Origin: an uncultured Peptoniphilus sp.
Lineage (GTDB): Bacteria > Bacillota > Clostridia > Tissierellales > Peptoniphilaceae
Length of the DNA stretch: 64,000 bases
NCBI RefSeq assembly: GCF_943913915.1
Contig: NZ_CALUAA010000004.1
Span: 85,844 to 149,843 of the forward strand
Direction: 5' to 3'
Notes under the pieces: generated by a model
The model's database searches: none
Told to the model about the DNA's origin: nothing
The model's input: the letters and a program-made list of their open reading frames with translations, nothing else
Position numbers and translations under genes: made by a program
Shown here: one piece after another, positions 19,857 to 27,176 of the stretch
How positions within the stretch are numbered: the first letter of the stretch is position 1
Layout of the letters: the number at the start of each line of letters is the position of its first letter

Positions 19857-19868
19857 AAAGGATTTATT

Positions 19869-21218
19869 ATGGAAAAAGTAAAAAGCTATTGGAAATGTCC
19901 GGAAGTTCAAGATGATATTATGTCCTTTGCCGAAGACTATAAATTATTTTTGGATCGATCCAAGACAGAACGTATGGCTGTATCAGAAATTGAACGGATA
20001 GCAAAAGAAGCAGGCTATAAAAACTTGGAGGATGTAGAAGAACTAAAAAAAGGCGATCGAGTGTATGTGAATAACAAGGGAAAATCCATGATGCTCTTCG
20101 ATATCGGAGAAGATCCTGAAAAGGGTATGGCGATCATTGCAAGCCACATCGATTCCCCCAGATTAGACGTTAAACCCAATCCTCTTTATGAAGAAGAGAA
20201 TGTGGCCCTATTAAAGACACACTATTACGGTGGAATTAAAAAGTATCAATGGACGTCTATTCCTCTCGCAATTCACGGTGTGATGTTCAAAAAAGACGGA
20301 ACGAAGGTGGATATCCACATCGGAAGCGATCCGGAAGATCCCATTTTTACAATTACCGATCTCCTTCCTCACCTGAGTAAATCACAAAATAAGAAATCAT
20401 TGGCCGAAGGCATTATCGGTGAAAAATTAAATGTTCTCGTAGGCCATAAGCCCGGAGAAGAGGATGTAAAAGAAGCTTTACTTGCTCTTTTGAAAGAAAA
20501 ATACGATGTGGAAGAAGATGATTTCTCCGTTTCGGAATTGGAAGTAGTTCCCGCTTTTTCCGCTCGCGATTTAGGGTTTGATCGCAGCATGATTGCAGGT
20601 TACGGCCAAGACGACAGAGTTTGCTCCTACGCTTCTCTACGCGCTTTTATTGACGGTAAGGACCGGGGAAGAACTTGCGTGGCTATTTTCGCCGATAAAG
20701 AAGAAATCGGATCTGTCGGCAATACTTCCATGAGCGCCAACTACTTTAAAAACGCCCTCGGCGAAGTACTTCACGCCATGGGGAACGATCATCACCTTGC
20801 GATTAATCGCGCACTCGCCAACAGCTATGTGCTATCCGCCGATGTTACGGCAGCACTTGATCCCAATTATCCGGAGGTAATGGATAAATTAAACGCCGCA
20901 CGCTTGGGAGAAGGGGTGTGCCTTATGAAATACACAGGTGCCAGAGGAAAGAGCGGCACCAGCGATGCCAATGCGGAGTTTTTAGCGGAACTTCGGAAGA
21001 AATTCGAAGAAGACGACATTATCTGGCAAGTGGGAGAAATGGGTAAAGTGGACGAAGGCGGCGGCGGCACCGTGGCCTACATTTTAGCCGAAACCGGAGC
21101 GGAAGTTGTGGATCTCGGAACGGCACTCTTCTCCATGCACGCGCCCTACGAAGTGGCCTCTAAAGCCGACATCTATTCCACTTACAAAGCCTATGCGAGT
21201 TTTCTTACAATGAAATAA
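19869..21218 (+). CDS. M18 family zinc aminopeptidase
   Basis: This 449-residue cytoplasmic metallo-exopeptidase (aminopeptidase I family) removes N-terminal residues from peptides. Metal and catalytic segments are visible in order: ASHIDSPRLD (His ligand), GYGQDDRVCSYA (Asp bridging ligand), DKEEIGSVG (catalytic and ligand Glu), SADVTAALDPNY and a C-terminal LFSMHAPYEVAS (His ligand). Length is typical. A GAAAGG ribosome binding site precedes the ATG. It is the last chromosomal protein gene before tRNA-Leu. Confidence 0.93.
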   Translation: MEKVKSYWKCPEVQDDIMSFAEDYKLFLDRSKTERMAVSEIERIAKEAGYKNLEDVEELKKGDRVYVNNKGKSMMLFDIGEDPEKGMAIIASHIDSPRLDVKPNPLYEEENVALLKTHYYGGIKKYQWTSIPLAIHGVMFKKDGTKVDIHIGSDPEDPIFTITDLLPHLSKSQNKKSLAEGIIGEKLNVLVGHKPGEEDVKEALLALLKEKYDVEEDDFSVSELEVVPAFSARDLGFDRSMIAGYGQDDRVCSYASLRAFIDGKDRGRTCVAIFADKEEIGSVGNTSMSANYFKNALGEVLHAMGNDHHLAINRALANSYVLSADVTAALDPNYPEVMDKLNAARLGEGVCLMKYTGARGKSGTSDANAEFLAELRKKFEEDDIIWQVGEMGKVDEGGGGTVAYILAETGAEVVDLGTALFSMHAPYEVASKADIYSTYKAYASFLTMK

Positions 21219-21221
21219 AGG

Positions 21222-21250
21222 TTTACAATCATGTGAAGACTATGTTATAC
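21222..21250 (+). promoter_or_regulatory. Promoter of tRNA-Leu
   Basis: TTTACA, 17 bases and TTATAC lie 17 bases before the tRNA. The -10 sits inside a perfect 10-bp inverted repeat (GTGAAGACTA at 21233-21242, TAGTCTTCAC at 21256-21265), which could also act as a weak terminator for the peptidase gene. Confidence 0.6.
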
Positions 21251-21267
21251 TTACGTAGTCTTCACGA

Positions 21268-21354
21268 GCCGGAGTGATGGAATTGGCAGACGTACTGGAC
21301 TCAAAATCCAGCGGTGGCAACACCGTGCGGGTTCAAGTCCCGCCTTCGGCACCA
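21268..21354 (+). tRNA. tRNA-Leu(CAA)
   Basis: This 87-base class II tRNA has acceptor GCCGGAG/TTTCGGC-type pairing, anticodon stem CTGGA/TCCAG around CTCAAAA (anticodon CAA), a variable arm with GGTGGCAACACC, a GTTCAAG T-loop and encoded CCA. The integrase gene of the downstream element points toward its 3' end, making it the likely integration target. Confidence 0.97.
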
Positions 21355-21367
21355 GACAATTTCAAAT

Positions 21368-21389
21368 GGTTTCGAATGATCTCGAAACC
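21368..21389. other. Candidate recombination core at the left end of the element
   Basis: GGTTTCGA and TCGAAACC form a perfect inverted repeat separated by six bases, 13 bases past the tRNA-Leu CCA. Arm length and spacing resemble tyrosine-recombinase core sites. No second copy was seen in the window, so this is a proposal only. Confidence 0.35.
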
Positions 21390-21400
21390 GCTTATTTAAG

Positions 21401-21434
21401 CCATTCGCAATTTCCACTAATGCGAATGGTTTTT
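21401..21434 (+). terminator. Terminator after tRNA-Leu
   Basis: CCATTCGCA and TGCGAATGG form a nine-bp stem followed by five T residues. Confidence 0.75.
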
Positions 21435-21458
21435 ATTTGTGCTCAAATAATCTCAAAA

Positions 21459-21480
21459 GGTTGCACACTGGTTGCACACT
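21459..21480 (+). repeat. Tandem 11-bp repeats, possible integrase arm sites
   Basis: GGTTGCACACT occurs twice head to tail between tRNA-Leu and the integrase stop codon. Paired short direct repeats near an attachment site are typical arm-type binding sites of tyrosine integrases. Function is inferred. Confidence 0.5.
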
Positions 21481-21532
21481 TGCTATATAGTAATTCATTC
21501 ATCGTTGATTCTTTTTGCCAGTTAGATAGATT

Positions 21533-22705
21533 TTATATGATTCCATCTAGCATACTGACAGCGGATTTTTTAGGATCGTCTAAAACTGTGACATAAATTT
21601 CAGTAGTTCTAATGTCCTCATGTCCTAATAAAAGTTGTATAGTACGAATTGGCACCCCTTGCTCATAAAGGCGTGTAGCGTAACTGTGGCGCAGTTCATG
21701 AAAAGTAAAAGGGGGAAGCCCTATTTTTTCACAAATAGCCTTAACTCGTCTAGCAGGACGTTTCTTCTCGATGTAATTTCCATTCTCATCACAAAAAATC
21801 AAATTGCGGTCGATGAAATTATTATCGGGATCATTAGCCATTCTTTTGTTGATTTGCATTTGCTTTTTAAAAATTAGAAGAGTCGCATCGGTAATAGGAA
21901 CTTCTCTATTACTTTTTTCACTCTTTGGAATGGTAATTTCCTTTTTCCATTTACGATGACCGTCACTTGTTATGTGAGGAATATTTCTATACTGCTTATT
22001 GTAATGAACAATTTTTCCGATAAGATCGTCTCGAGAAAGAGCTGTAATTTCTCCTAAGCGTCCTCCAGTTGCAAGAGCACAGTAGATAAAATTATCTAAA
22101 TAGTAATCATTGTCCAAATGTTTGACAAAAATTTTTTGCTGCGATGCACTCATTGGCATAGAGCGATTAGGGGGAGTTTTTCTTCGTTTTTCAATTTCCA
22201 CAAACTTCATGGGATTTTTGTAAATGTCTTCAACTTTCTCTGCATAGTTAAGACAATACCTGACAATATCGTAAGATTTTTGAACGGTTGTGACGGGGTA
22301 GTTTATGGAAAGTTCATTGAAGTGTTGTTGCAAGTTGGTTACATTCAAGTTTTCCATTTTTATTTTCCCTAGCTTCGAATCCTTTATGCGTAGTCGATAC
22401 TCTGATTCATAAGTTTCGAAACTCGAAGCAGCTATCTTATTTTGCTTATGGTTGAAAATCCAGTCCTTGAAATAATCTGCAAAGGGCTTCTTAGAAGGCT
22501 CTATGAATAGATTTTTATCTACAAGAACTTGCATCTCTCTTAACTTTTTCACGACTTCTTGTCTTTCAAAGCTACCAAGTGTTTTGCGAATAGGCTTGCC
22601 ATCAAGTTCATAGCCTACGACAGCGGCACCTCTATAATAAGTGCGACCATTCCGGATCTCAGTCCAGATACTACCTTCACCGTTCGCTCTTTTTGTTTTT
22701 TTCAT
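21533..22705 (-). CDS. int: Tyrosine site-specific integrase
   Basis: This 390-residue recombinase inserts and excises the element. The N-terminal 65 residues form an arm-binding domain (GEGSIWTEIRNGRTYY), followed by a SAM-like core-binding domain (about 75-170) and the catalytic domain. Catalytic residues visible are the first Arg in ATGGRLGE, HELRH (His/Arg at about 336/339), the LGHED histidine (about 362) and the Tyr nucleophile in TTEIYVTV (about 371). The gene is transcribed toward tRNA-Leu, as in many tRNA-integrating phages and ICEs. Confidence 0.95.
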   Translation of the reverse strand: MKKTKRANGEGSIWTEIRNGRTYYRGAAVVGYELDGKPIRKTLGSFERQEVVKKLREMQVLVDKNLFIEPSKKPFADYFKDWIFNHKQNKIAASSFETYESEYRLRIKDSKLGKIKMENLNVTNLQQHFNELSINYPVTTVQKSYDIVRYCLNYAEKVEDIYKNPMKFVEIEKRRKTPPNRSMPMSASQQKIFVKHLDNDYYLDNFIYCALATGGRLGEITALSRDDLIGKIVHYNKQYRNIPHITSDGHRKWKKEITIPKSEKSNREVPITDATLLIFKKQMQINKRMANDPDNNFIDRNLIFCDENGNYIEKKRPARRVKAICEKIGLPPFTFHELRHSYATRLYEQGVPIRTIQLLLGHEDIRTTEIYVTVLDDPKKSAVSMLDGII

Positions 22706-22745
22706 AATGTCACCTCATATCTAAGAAAGTAAAGTCTTACAAATC

Positions 22746-22840
22746 TTGATATAGGCACTTTCGCATGATAAGATAAATGTGTCACCAGTATCTTCATGCG
22801 AAGGTGCTTGCCTCCAGTCAATCGACTGGGGGCTTTTTTA
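22746..22840 (+). ncRNA. Candidate short RNA unit between integrase and repressor genes
   Basis: On the plus strand, antisense to the flanking genes, TTGATA (22746) with 17 bases and TAAGAT form a possible promoter. A strong terminator (GCCTCCAGTC/GACTGGGGGC plus six T) ends at about 22839, predicting an RNA of about 60 bases. A 14-bp inverted repeat with one G-U pair spans 22755-22768 and 22794-22807. It could be an antisense regulator, or only a terminator plus operator. Confidence 0.35.
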
Positions 22841-22859
22841 TTTACTTACTATAAATCAG

Positions 22860-23516
22860 TTATATCTTACTTAATTTGTAAACTGCTTTACCAATAATTG
22901 AAATGTTTGAGTGATGATCAAAAAGCATAGGTTTATACCTGGGGTTTTCTGCTCGCAGTTCAACTACGTCATTTCCATGTTTGTATACCTTTTTCAATGT
23001 CGTAGAATCATCGATAAGAACGGCAGCGATTTCACCATTTTCAACGTCAGGTTGTTGCCTGATAAAAACAATATCGCCATCAAAAATATAAGAAAGTACC
23101 ATAGAGTCTCCAGAGACCCTGAGACAAAAATCGGCGTTGATTTTTTTATCCAGGCTAATGTATTCCTCTATATTTTCCTGAGCAAGAATGGGAACACCGG
23201 CTGCGATGGTTCCAACTAAAGGATACTGCTTAGTAGAAACGGGCTGTATTAAATCCTTAGACGGCGTATTAGATATTTTAGGATTCAATGATGCTTCATA
23301 TGCGTTTCGTACACTAGATTTACCATACAAATAGTTCATATCGACATTAAAATAATCAGCAATCTTTTCAAAAGTTTCTTTATTTGGCACACGCTCTTTC
23401 CTTTCATAATTACTGATTGTTTGACGTGTCAAATTTAGTTCCTCTGCCAACTCTTCTTGATTCATACCTTTTTCTTTGCGAAGTTCCTTTAAAATATCGC
23501 TAAAATCTTTGTTCAT
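22860..23516 (-). CDS. CI/LexA-type repressor (XRE HTH plus S24 peptidase)
   Basis: The 218-residue protein has an N-terminal XRE HTH (QEELAEELNLTRQTISNYER) and a C-terminal S24 self-cleavage domain. The likely cleavage site is Ala106-Gly107 (TIAAGVPI), the nucleophile is Ser138 (VSGDSM) and the general-base Lys lies near 175 (TTLKKVY). This is the layout of phage CI-type repressors inactivated by RecA during DNA damage. I chose the ATG at 23516, which has AGGAGG upstream, over an earlier ATG. It faces the Cro-like gene across a shared operator region. Confidence 0.92.
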   Translation of the reverse strand: MNKDFSDILKELRKEKGMNQEELAEELNLTRQTISNYERKERVPNKETFEKIADYFNVDMNYLYGKSSVRNAYEASLNPKISNTPSKDLIQPVSTKQYPLVGTIAAGVPILAQENIEEYISLDKKINADFCLRVSGDSMVLSYIFDGDIVFIRQQPDVENGEIAAVLIDDSTTLKKVYKHGNDVVELRAENPRYKPMLFDHHSNISIIGKAVYKLSKI

Positions 23517-23547
23517 GTTGTCCTCCTGTCTATAATTAAAACAAAGC

Positions 23548-23634
23548 GTTGACAAAAAGTCAAGAAAAACTCAACAAGTTGTTGACAAATATAAGAAGCA
23601 AGCCTATAATGCAATCAAAGCAACAATGCGTTGC
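23548..23634. promoter_or_regulatory. Divergent lysogeny-type promoter/operator region
   Basis: Rightward promoter TTGACA (23582), 17 bases, TATAAT (23605-23610) is a perfect consensus. Inverted repeats are TTGAC-N5-GTCAA (23549-23563), TCAAC-N5-GTTGA (23571-23585, overlapping the -35) and GCAAC-N5-GTTGC (23620-23634). Another GCAAC-N5-GTTGC lies at 23849-23863 at the end of the Cro-like gene. These are candidate binding sites for the two regulators. Confidence 0.75.
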
Positions 23635-23650
23635 GAGAAGGGAGAAAAAT

Positions 23651-23866
23651 ATGACATTAGGTGAAAGTTTAAAAAGTTTGAGAACCCAAAAAAAAGTATC
23701 TCTGGAACAAGTCGCCGAGGACCTAGGATTAACAAGACAGGCTATTTATAACTATGAAGCGGATATGAGAGTTCCGAGAGATGAAATTAAAATTAAGCTA
23801 GCTAATTATTATGGAGTTAGCATTGAAGAACTTTTTTTTAAAGATAAAGCAACAAAATGTTGCTAA
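23651..23866 (+). CDS. Cro-like XRE regulator
   Basis: This 71-residue protein is essentially one HTH domain (VSLEQVAEDLGLTRQAIYNY). It is divergent from the CI-type repressor and expressed from the consensus promoter at 23582. I start it at 23651, just after AAGGGAG, because upstream codons cover the promoter itself. By analogy to phage switches it should antagonise the repressor. A palindrome like those in the operator region lies next to its stop codon. Confidence 0.85.
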   Translation: MTLGESLKSLRTQKKVSLEQVAEDLGLTRQAIYNYEADMRVPRDEIKIKLANYYGVSIEELFFKDKATKCC

Positions 23867-23994
23867 AATGTTTTCTAGTAAAAATAGATCTAGCTTTTAG
23901 CGAACACCTCTGCCTCGTTCAATAACTATTTTTTAGGTTAGCAATGAGAAGTTATGAGCAACATATTAATTCTTAGATTAGAAGGGAGAAGGAA

Positions 23995-24240
23995 ATGACT
24001 GCACAAATGCTATTAAATGATGAGCTGTTTATTGTTCGACAGCAGTTAGAAAATATAGAAAATTTACTTGCTGAAAATAATAAGTATGGCTTGTCGGTAA
24101 AAGAGGCTGCTCGTTATAGCGGTATAGGCAGAACTCAACTCTACCGACTCATGGAAAGCGGAGAGATTGATTACAAACAAGTAACTCCTCAAAAAAGAAT
24201 CATCACGAAAAAAGCACTAATTGATTATTTAGAAAGATAG
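23995..24240 (+). CDS. Excisionase-like HTH protein
   Basis: This 81-residue protein has a leading helix (LNDELFIVRQQLENIENLL) and then a winged HTH_17/MerR-like segment (LSVKEAARYSGIGRTQLYRL) typical of excisionases and DNA-bending factors. AGAAGGGAGAAGG precedes the ATG. Position between the regulators and replication genes fits an excision or control factor, but a plain regulator is also possible. Confidence 0.75.
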   Translation: MTAQMLLNDELFIVRQQLENIENLLAENNKYGLSVKEAARYSGIGRTQLYRLMESGEIDYKQVTPQKRIITKKALIDYLER

Positions 24241-24247
24241 TGTCGCT

Positions 24248-24436
24248 ATGGCTATGAATGTTACTTCACAAGAAAGAGCGAATCATATTCGTCTGAAACT
24301 TATTAGCGTCATCTTTGCTATTGACCTAGCCCTAAAAAATAGCCGATGTAACTGGAACGAAAATATCAAGACAAGTCTGAGAGAGACGAGAGAAAAATGC
24401 CAGGAAACTTTAAAAGAACTGGAGGAAGTCATATGA
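24248..24436 (+). CDS. Small hypothetical protein
   Basis: This 62-residue, mostly helical, charged protein has no recognised domain. It sits eight bases after the excisionase-like gene, and its stop overlaps the next start as ATGA, supporting that it is translated. The ribosome binding site is weak. Confidence 0.55.
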   Translation: MAMNVTSQERANHIRLKLISVIFAIDLALKNSRCNWNENIKTSLRETREKCQETLKELEEVI

Positions 24437-24753
24437 AGGCATATTGTTTAAATGACTTATTAAATTGGGATTTAATCGACTATGGCGATGTGGTTATAGA
24501 GAACCTAATCCTCGACGATTCGATCGACAAGATCAAAGTGCCTGGAGAACCTAAAACATGGTTTTATACAGATGATGAAGAGGTTTACAGATGGTATGGA
24601 AAATACGCTTATTCTTTAGCGACGATCAATGACGCTATCGAGTATGGATTACTCTCAAAAAAAGAATTTAGAAACTGGAGAGTATCACACTACAAAAAGC
24701 CCGATGATTTAATTTCTTTTGCGGACGACTTAGAAAAGTCTTTCATATTTTAG
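24433..24753 (+). CDS. Hypothetical protein
   Basis: This 106-residue acidic protein is not recognised. It begins at the ATG that overlaps the preceding stop (ATGA) and follows GAGGAAG. Trp/Tyr-rich stretches (TWFYTDDEEVYRWYGKYAYS) suggest a compact fold. It lies just before the replication genes of the element. Confidence 0.6.
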   Translation: MKAYCLNDLLNWDLIDYGDVVIENLILDDSIDKIKVPGEPKTWFYTDDEEVYRWYGKYAYSLATINDAIEYGLLSKKEFRNWRVSHYKKPDDLISFADDLEKSFIF

Positions 24754-24769
24754 AAAGGAGGTTCTGTAT

Positions 24770-24817
24770 ATGAAGCATACTAGCTTATCAATAAGGAACA
24801 AATGGAGCCTATTATGA
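24770..24817 (+). CDS. 15-codon leader ORF coupled to the initiator gene
   Basis: An ATG preceded by AAAGGAGG (eight-base spacing) opens a 15-residue frame (MKHTSLSIRNKWSLL). Its TGA overlaps the ATG of the initiator gene (ATGA at 24814). Strong ribosome binding and exact stop/start overlap suggest translational coupling. The peptide itself may have no function. Confidence 0.5.
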   Translation: MKHTSLSIRNKWSLL

Positions 24818-25806
24818 AAAGCAGCCTTAAACAATTACTTTTAGGTTGGTCAGGATTTATTGCTATTAACCGTAGAGTGTTGAAAGTTTTAGGCTTAGAT
24901 AGAGCCTATCTGCTTAGCATTCTTGCGGAAGGAGAAGAAATGTTTTCTAAAAAGGGCGATAACGAAGGTTGGTTTTACCAAACGGTCAGCTCAATTGAAA
25001 ATATGTCGGGATTCTCGCAATCGAAGCAATACAGGCTACTCAAAGAATTTGAAGATATGGGAATACTTTCAATCAAGTTCGATGGATTTCCACAAAGGAG
25101 ATATTTGAAACTCCACTATGACGTTATCGAAAAAATAATTTTTGAAGAGAATGAGCAAGCTCCAGATGATCCAGTACCAAAGAATGATGAAGTCAAAATG
25201 AATGAACAAGGTCTTCAAAATGACTGCTCAGAGGATTCATACAGTCAAAATGAATTACCAGATCAGTCAAACGGAATGACCAGATCAGTCAAACGGAATG
25301 ACCAGATCAGTCAGACTGAATTACCAGATCAGTCAAACGGAATGCCCAGATCAGTCAAAAGGACTGCTTTATATAATAAAGAAAGTAGAGATAAAGAAAG
25401 TATTAATCTAAAACATAGTATAAATAACCCCTATAAAGAAACCGCCGGGGAAAATCAAAAAATTAATTCAGTCGAAAAAAACGAAGAATCAGATGACAAC
25501 GAAATTACGAATCTTGTATTTTTCTTTACGACAAATGCTGAACTTCAAGAAACGCTATTTAATTTTATTGCCTATCGAAAAGAATTAGGTGCAGCCGTAA
25601 CACCTTCTGTGTTGCCATTTTTCTTGGAAGAATTAAAGACTATCACATCGAGTGAAAAAGAAATGATCGCTGTTCTAAAGCAGTCTATGGTGAACGGATG
25701 GAAAAGAATTTTACCTGTTCATCAGCAGAATCACGTAAGCAATCCACCTAAGACGGTTGTCGATGAGGTGGCGGATTTTTATGAGTGGCGTGGAGGTGTG
25801 GTATGA
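24814..25806 (+). CDS. Phage-type replication initiator with internal iterons
   Basis: The roughly 330-residue protein has an N-terminal winged-helix region (residues of about 10-110, with SSIENMSGFSQSKQYRLLKE), a repeat-rich linker encoded by the 22-bp iteron array, and a C-terminal helical domain (about 235-325). The layout, with a helicase-loader gene directly downstream, resembles SPP1 gp38 or lambda O, whose origins lie inside the initiator gene. I chose the ATG at 24814 (GGAG six bases upstream, coupled to the leader ORF); an in-frame ATG at 24802 is possible. Initiator function is inferred from context and repeats. Confidence 0.7.
   Translation: MKSSLKQLLLGWSGFIAINRRVLKVLGLDRAYLLSILAEGEEMFSKKGDNEGWFYQTVSSIENMSGFSQSKQYRLLKEFEDMGILSIKFDGFPQRRYLKLHYDVIEKIIFEENEQAPDDPVPKNDEVKMNEQGLQNDCSEDSYSQNELPDQSNGMTRSVKRNDQISQTELPDQSNGMPRSVKRTALYNKESRDKESINLKHSINNPYKETAGENQKINSVEKNEESDDNEITNLVFFFTTNAELQETLFNFIAYRKELGAAVTPSVLPFFLEELKTITSSEKEMIAVLKQSMVNGWKRILPVHQQNHVSNPPKTVVDEVADFYEWRGGVV
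25236..25367 (+). repeat. 22-bp iteron array inside the initiator gene
   Basis: Five close copies of CCAGATCAGTCAAACGGAAT begin at 25258, 25280, 25302, 25324 and 25346, exactly 22 bases apart, with a degenerate copy at 25236. The spacing is about two helical turns and is not a multiple of three. The protein repeat is therefore 22 residues per three DNA units, which points to the DNA as the conserved unit. Candidate replication origin. Confidence 0.8.
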
Positions 25807-26384
25807 CAATTAGCAATGATGATAGGGCAGTTGCCGAGTGTTTAAGTGTGTTAAAAGCGGCTTATCCGCAATATAAGTTTTTAACAGATCACGCCATGAT
25901 GGAATTATGGCATCGAAAACTATCAGTACTGGATTCTGAAAAAAGAAGACTCGCTATTGAATTTTGGATTAATACCGAGAGGTTTCCGCCGGCAATTAGC
26001 GACATTTATGAGTTGTGCAGTCCTAAATCTTTGCCGAATAAAGATTGGTCTGAGGCGTGGCAAATAGTCCAGAGAGCAATACAACGGTTTGGTGCTTCTC
26101 GTGAAATTGAAGCTATGAAGTGGCTACAATCTGAAGATCCTATGACGGCAGAAGCAGCTCGAAGATTAGGATTTCAAAATTGCTGTTTATCGCAAAATAT
26201 AGCTCAAGAAAGAGCAAATTTTAGAATGATCTACCAAAGCATGGAAGAAAAACAAGAGGCAGACGAACGCTTTATGCGTTTACCAGTCGGATTGCGCTAT
26301 GGCGAAAGGAGCGAGGGCATTGCCAAACTTGATATTAACGAAAGAACAATTGAGTCAGTATCACTGTTTAAAGCGGGAGATTAA
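25803..26384 (+). CDS. G39P-type replicative helicase loader/inhibitor
   Basis: The 193-residue protein has the G39P-like N-terminal helical domain (LKAAYPQYKFLTDHAMMELW then ERFPPAISDIYEL), known from SPP1 gp39, which loads the replicative helicase at the origin. The start ATG overlaps the initiator stop (ATGA) and follows GGAGGTG. No helicase gene is adjacent, so it may recruit host DnaB/DnaC. Family assignment is by pattern and gene order. Confidence 0.75.
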   Translation: MTISNDDRAVAECLSVLKAAYPQYKFLTDHAMMELWHRKLSVLDSEKRRLAIEFWINTERFPPAISDIYELCSPKSLPNKDWSEAWQIVQRAIQRFGASREIEAMKWLQSEDPMTAEAARRLGFQNCCLSQNIAQERANFRMIYQSMEEKQEADERFMRLPVGLRYGERSEGIAKLDINERTIESVSLFKAGD

Positions 26385-26739
26385 ATTATTATCGGAACGT
26401 TTGAGCAGGCTTGACGATGAAGTAACCGATACTGTCATAGGTTCGAACAGCTCTTTTCCGTTTCAAAAAATGCATATAACTATCCGAGGTAAAGAAACAC
26501 AGACTGATTATACAACTGCTCTGAGGAAGCTTTTAACTCAAAGATTAAATAAATCAATAGAGTCTCTTTATAAAATCGAGTCATTTATATCGACGATAGA
26601 GGACGATCGAGTTCGTTATGTATTTACAAGGCGATATATCGACAAGGCAAGTTGGAAGCGAATATCCGGAGAGATGGGAAGCAGTGATGAAAGCTATGCT
26701 CGTAAAATACACGACCGCTATGCGAAGAGCTATTTTTAA
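26299..26739 (+). CDS. ArpU/RinA-like phage-type transcriptional activator
   Basis: The 146-residue protein has an N-terminal coiled region (KREIKLLSERLSRLDDE) and a C-terminal sigma-region-4-like HTH (RYVFTRRYIDKASWKRISGE). This is the pattern of late-gene activators of Gram-positive phages. It overlaps the loader gene by 86 bases if started at the ATG; a TTG at 26329 after GAGGG is an alternative start. Tandem TTTGTCCG repeats start two bases after its stop codon, which suggests a target site. Confidence 0.7.
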   Translation: MAKGARALPNLILTKEQLSQYHCLKREIKLLSERLSRLDDEVTDTVIGSNSSFPFQKMHITIRGKETQTDYTTALRKLLTQRLNKSIESLYKIESFISTIEDDRVRYVFTRRYIDKASWKRISGEMGSSDESYARKIHDRYAKSYF

Positions 26740-26740
26740 A

Positions 26741-26786
26741 TTTGTCCGATTTGTCCGATTTTTGTCCGTTTTGTCCGATTTGTCCG
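26741..26786 (+). repeat. Five tandem TTTGTCCG repeats, candidate activator site
   Basis: TTTGTCCG recurs five times at 9-10-bp spacing. It is followed by TATAGC, which could be a -10, about 60 bases before the next gene. Helical phasing and position after a RinA-like gene suggest an activator-binding promoter for the transfer region. Confidence 0.6.
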
Positions 26787-26851
26787 TATAGCATGGATAG
26801 TGAGGAAAGCTAATGCTTTTCTTTTGCACGACGTAGGAAAGGTGAATTTAG

Positions 26852-27160
26852 ATGATTAATGATTTTCTGTTAGACAATGTTTTTAAAAATTCTGAAAACC
26901 CAAAGGAGTGGTGTATATCGTTTAAAGGAATGGATTATGAAGAATGGCAACCTCTACCGGTAAATGAGTTTATACAGGAAGTAGAAAAGAAAGATTCTTG
27001 GAACGATATTGAACCGGAGATTTACGAAAAGGCACTAGGGACTGTTGGTTTAGACTTTGCCTCATATGACAATCCGGAAGAAATGTGGAAAGAATTTTTA
27101 TCCGCAGTAGAGGAAAGCAAAAGAAAACTAGCAGCGAAAGAAGCGAACGTTAACTTGTAG
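26852..27160 (+). CDS. Hypothetical protein at the head of the transfer region
   Basis: This 102-residue acidic protein is rich in Trp and Glu (EWCISFKGMDYEEWQPLPVN). I do not recognise the family. It is the first gene after the TTTGTCCG repeats, with AAAGGTG before the ATG, and lies 16 bases from the DUF3801 gene. Confidence 0.6.
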   Translation: MINDFLLDNVFKNSENPKEWCISFKGMDYEEWQPLPVNEFIQEVEKKDSWNDIEPEIYEKALGTVGLDFASYDNPEEMWKEFLSAVEESKRKLAAKEANVNL

Positions 27161-27176
27161 GTAGGTGATCTTACTC

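Noticed and set aside
22810..22839. Fst-type toxin/antitoxin locus
   Set aside because: The short RNA and terminator resemble such antitoxins, but I found no small hydrophobic toxin frame converging on the terminator.
25236..25367. Array considered as a CRISPR
   Set aside because: Units are directly abutting at 22 bases with no unique spacers, sit inside a gene, and no cas genes are near.
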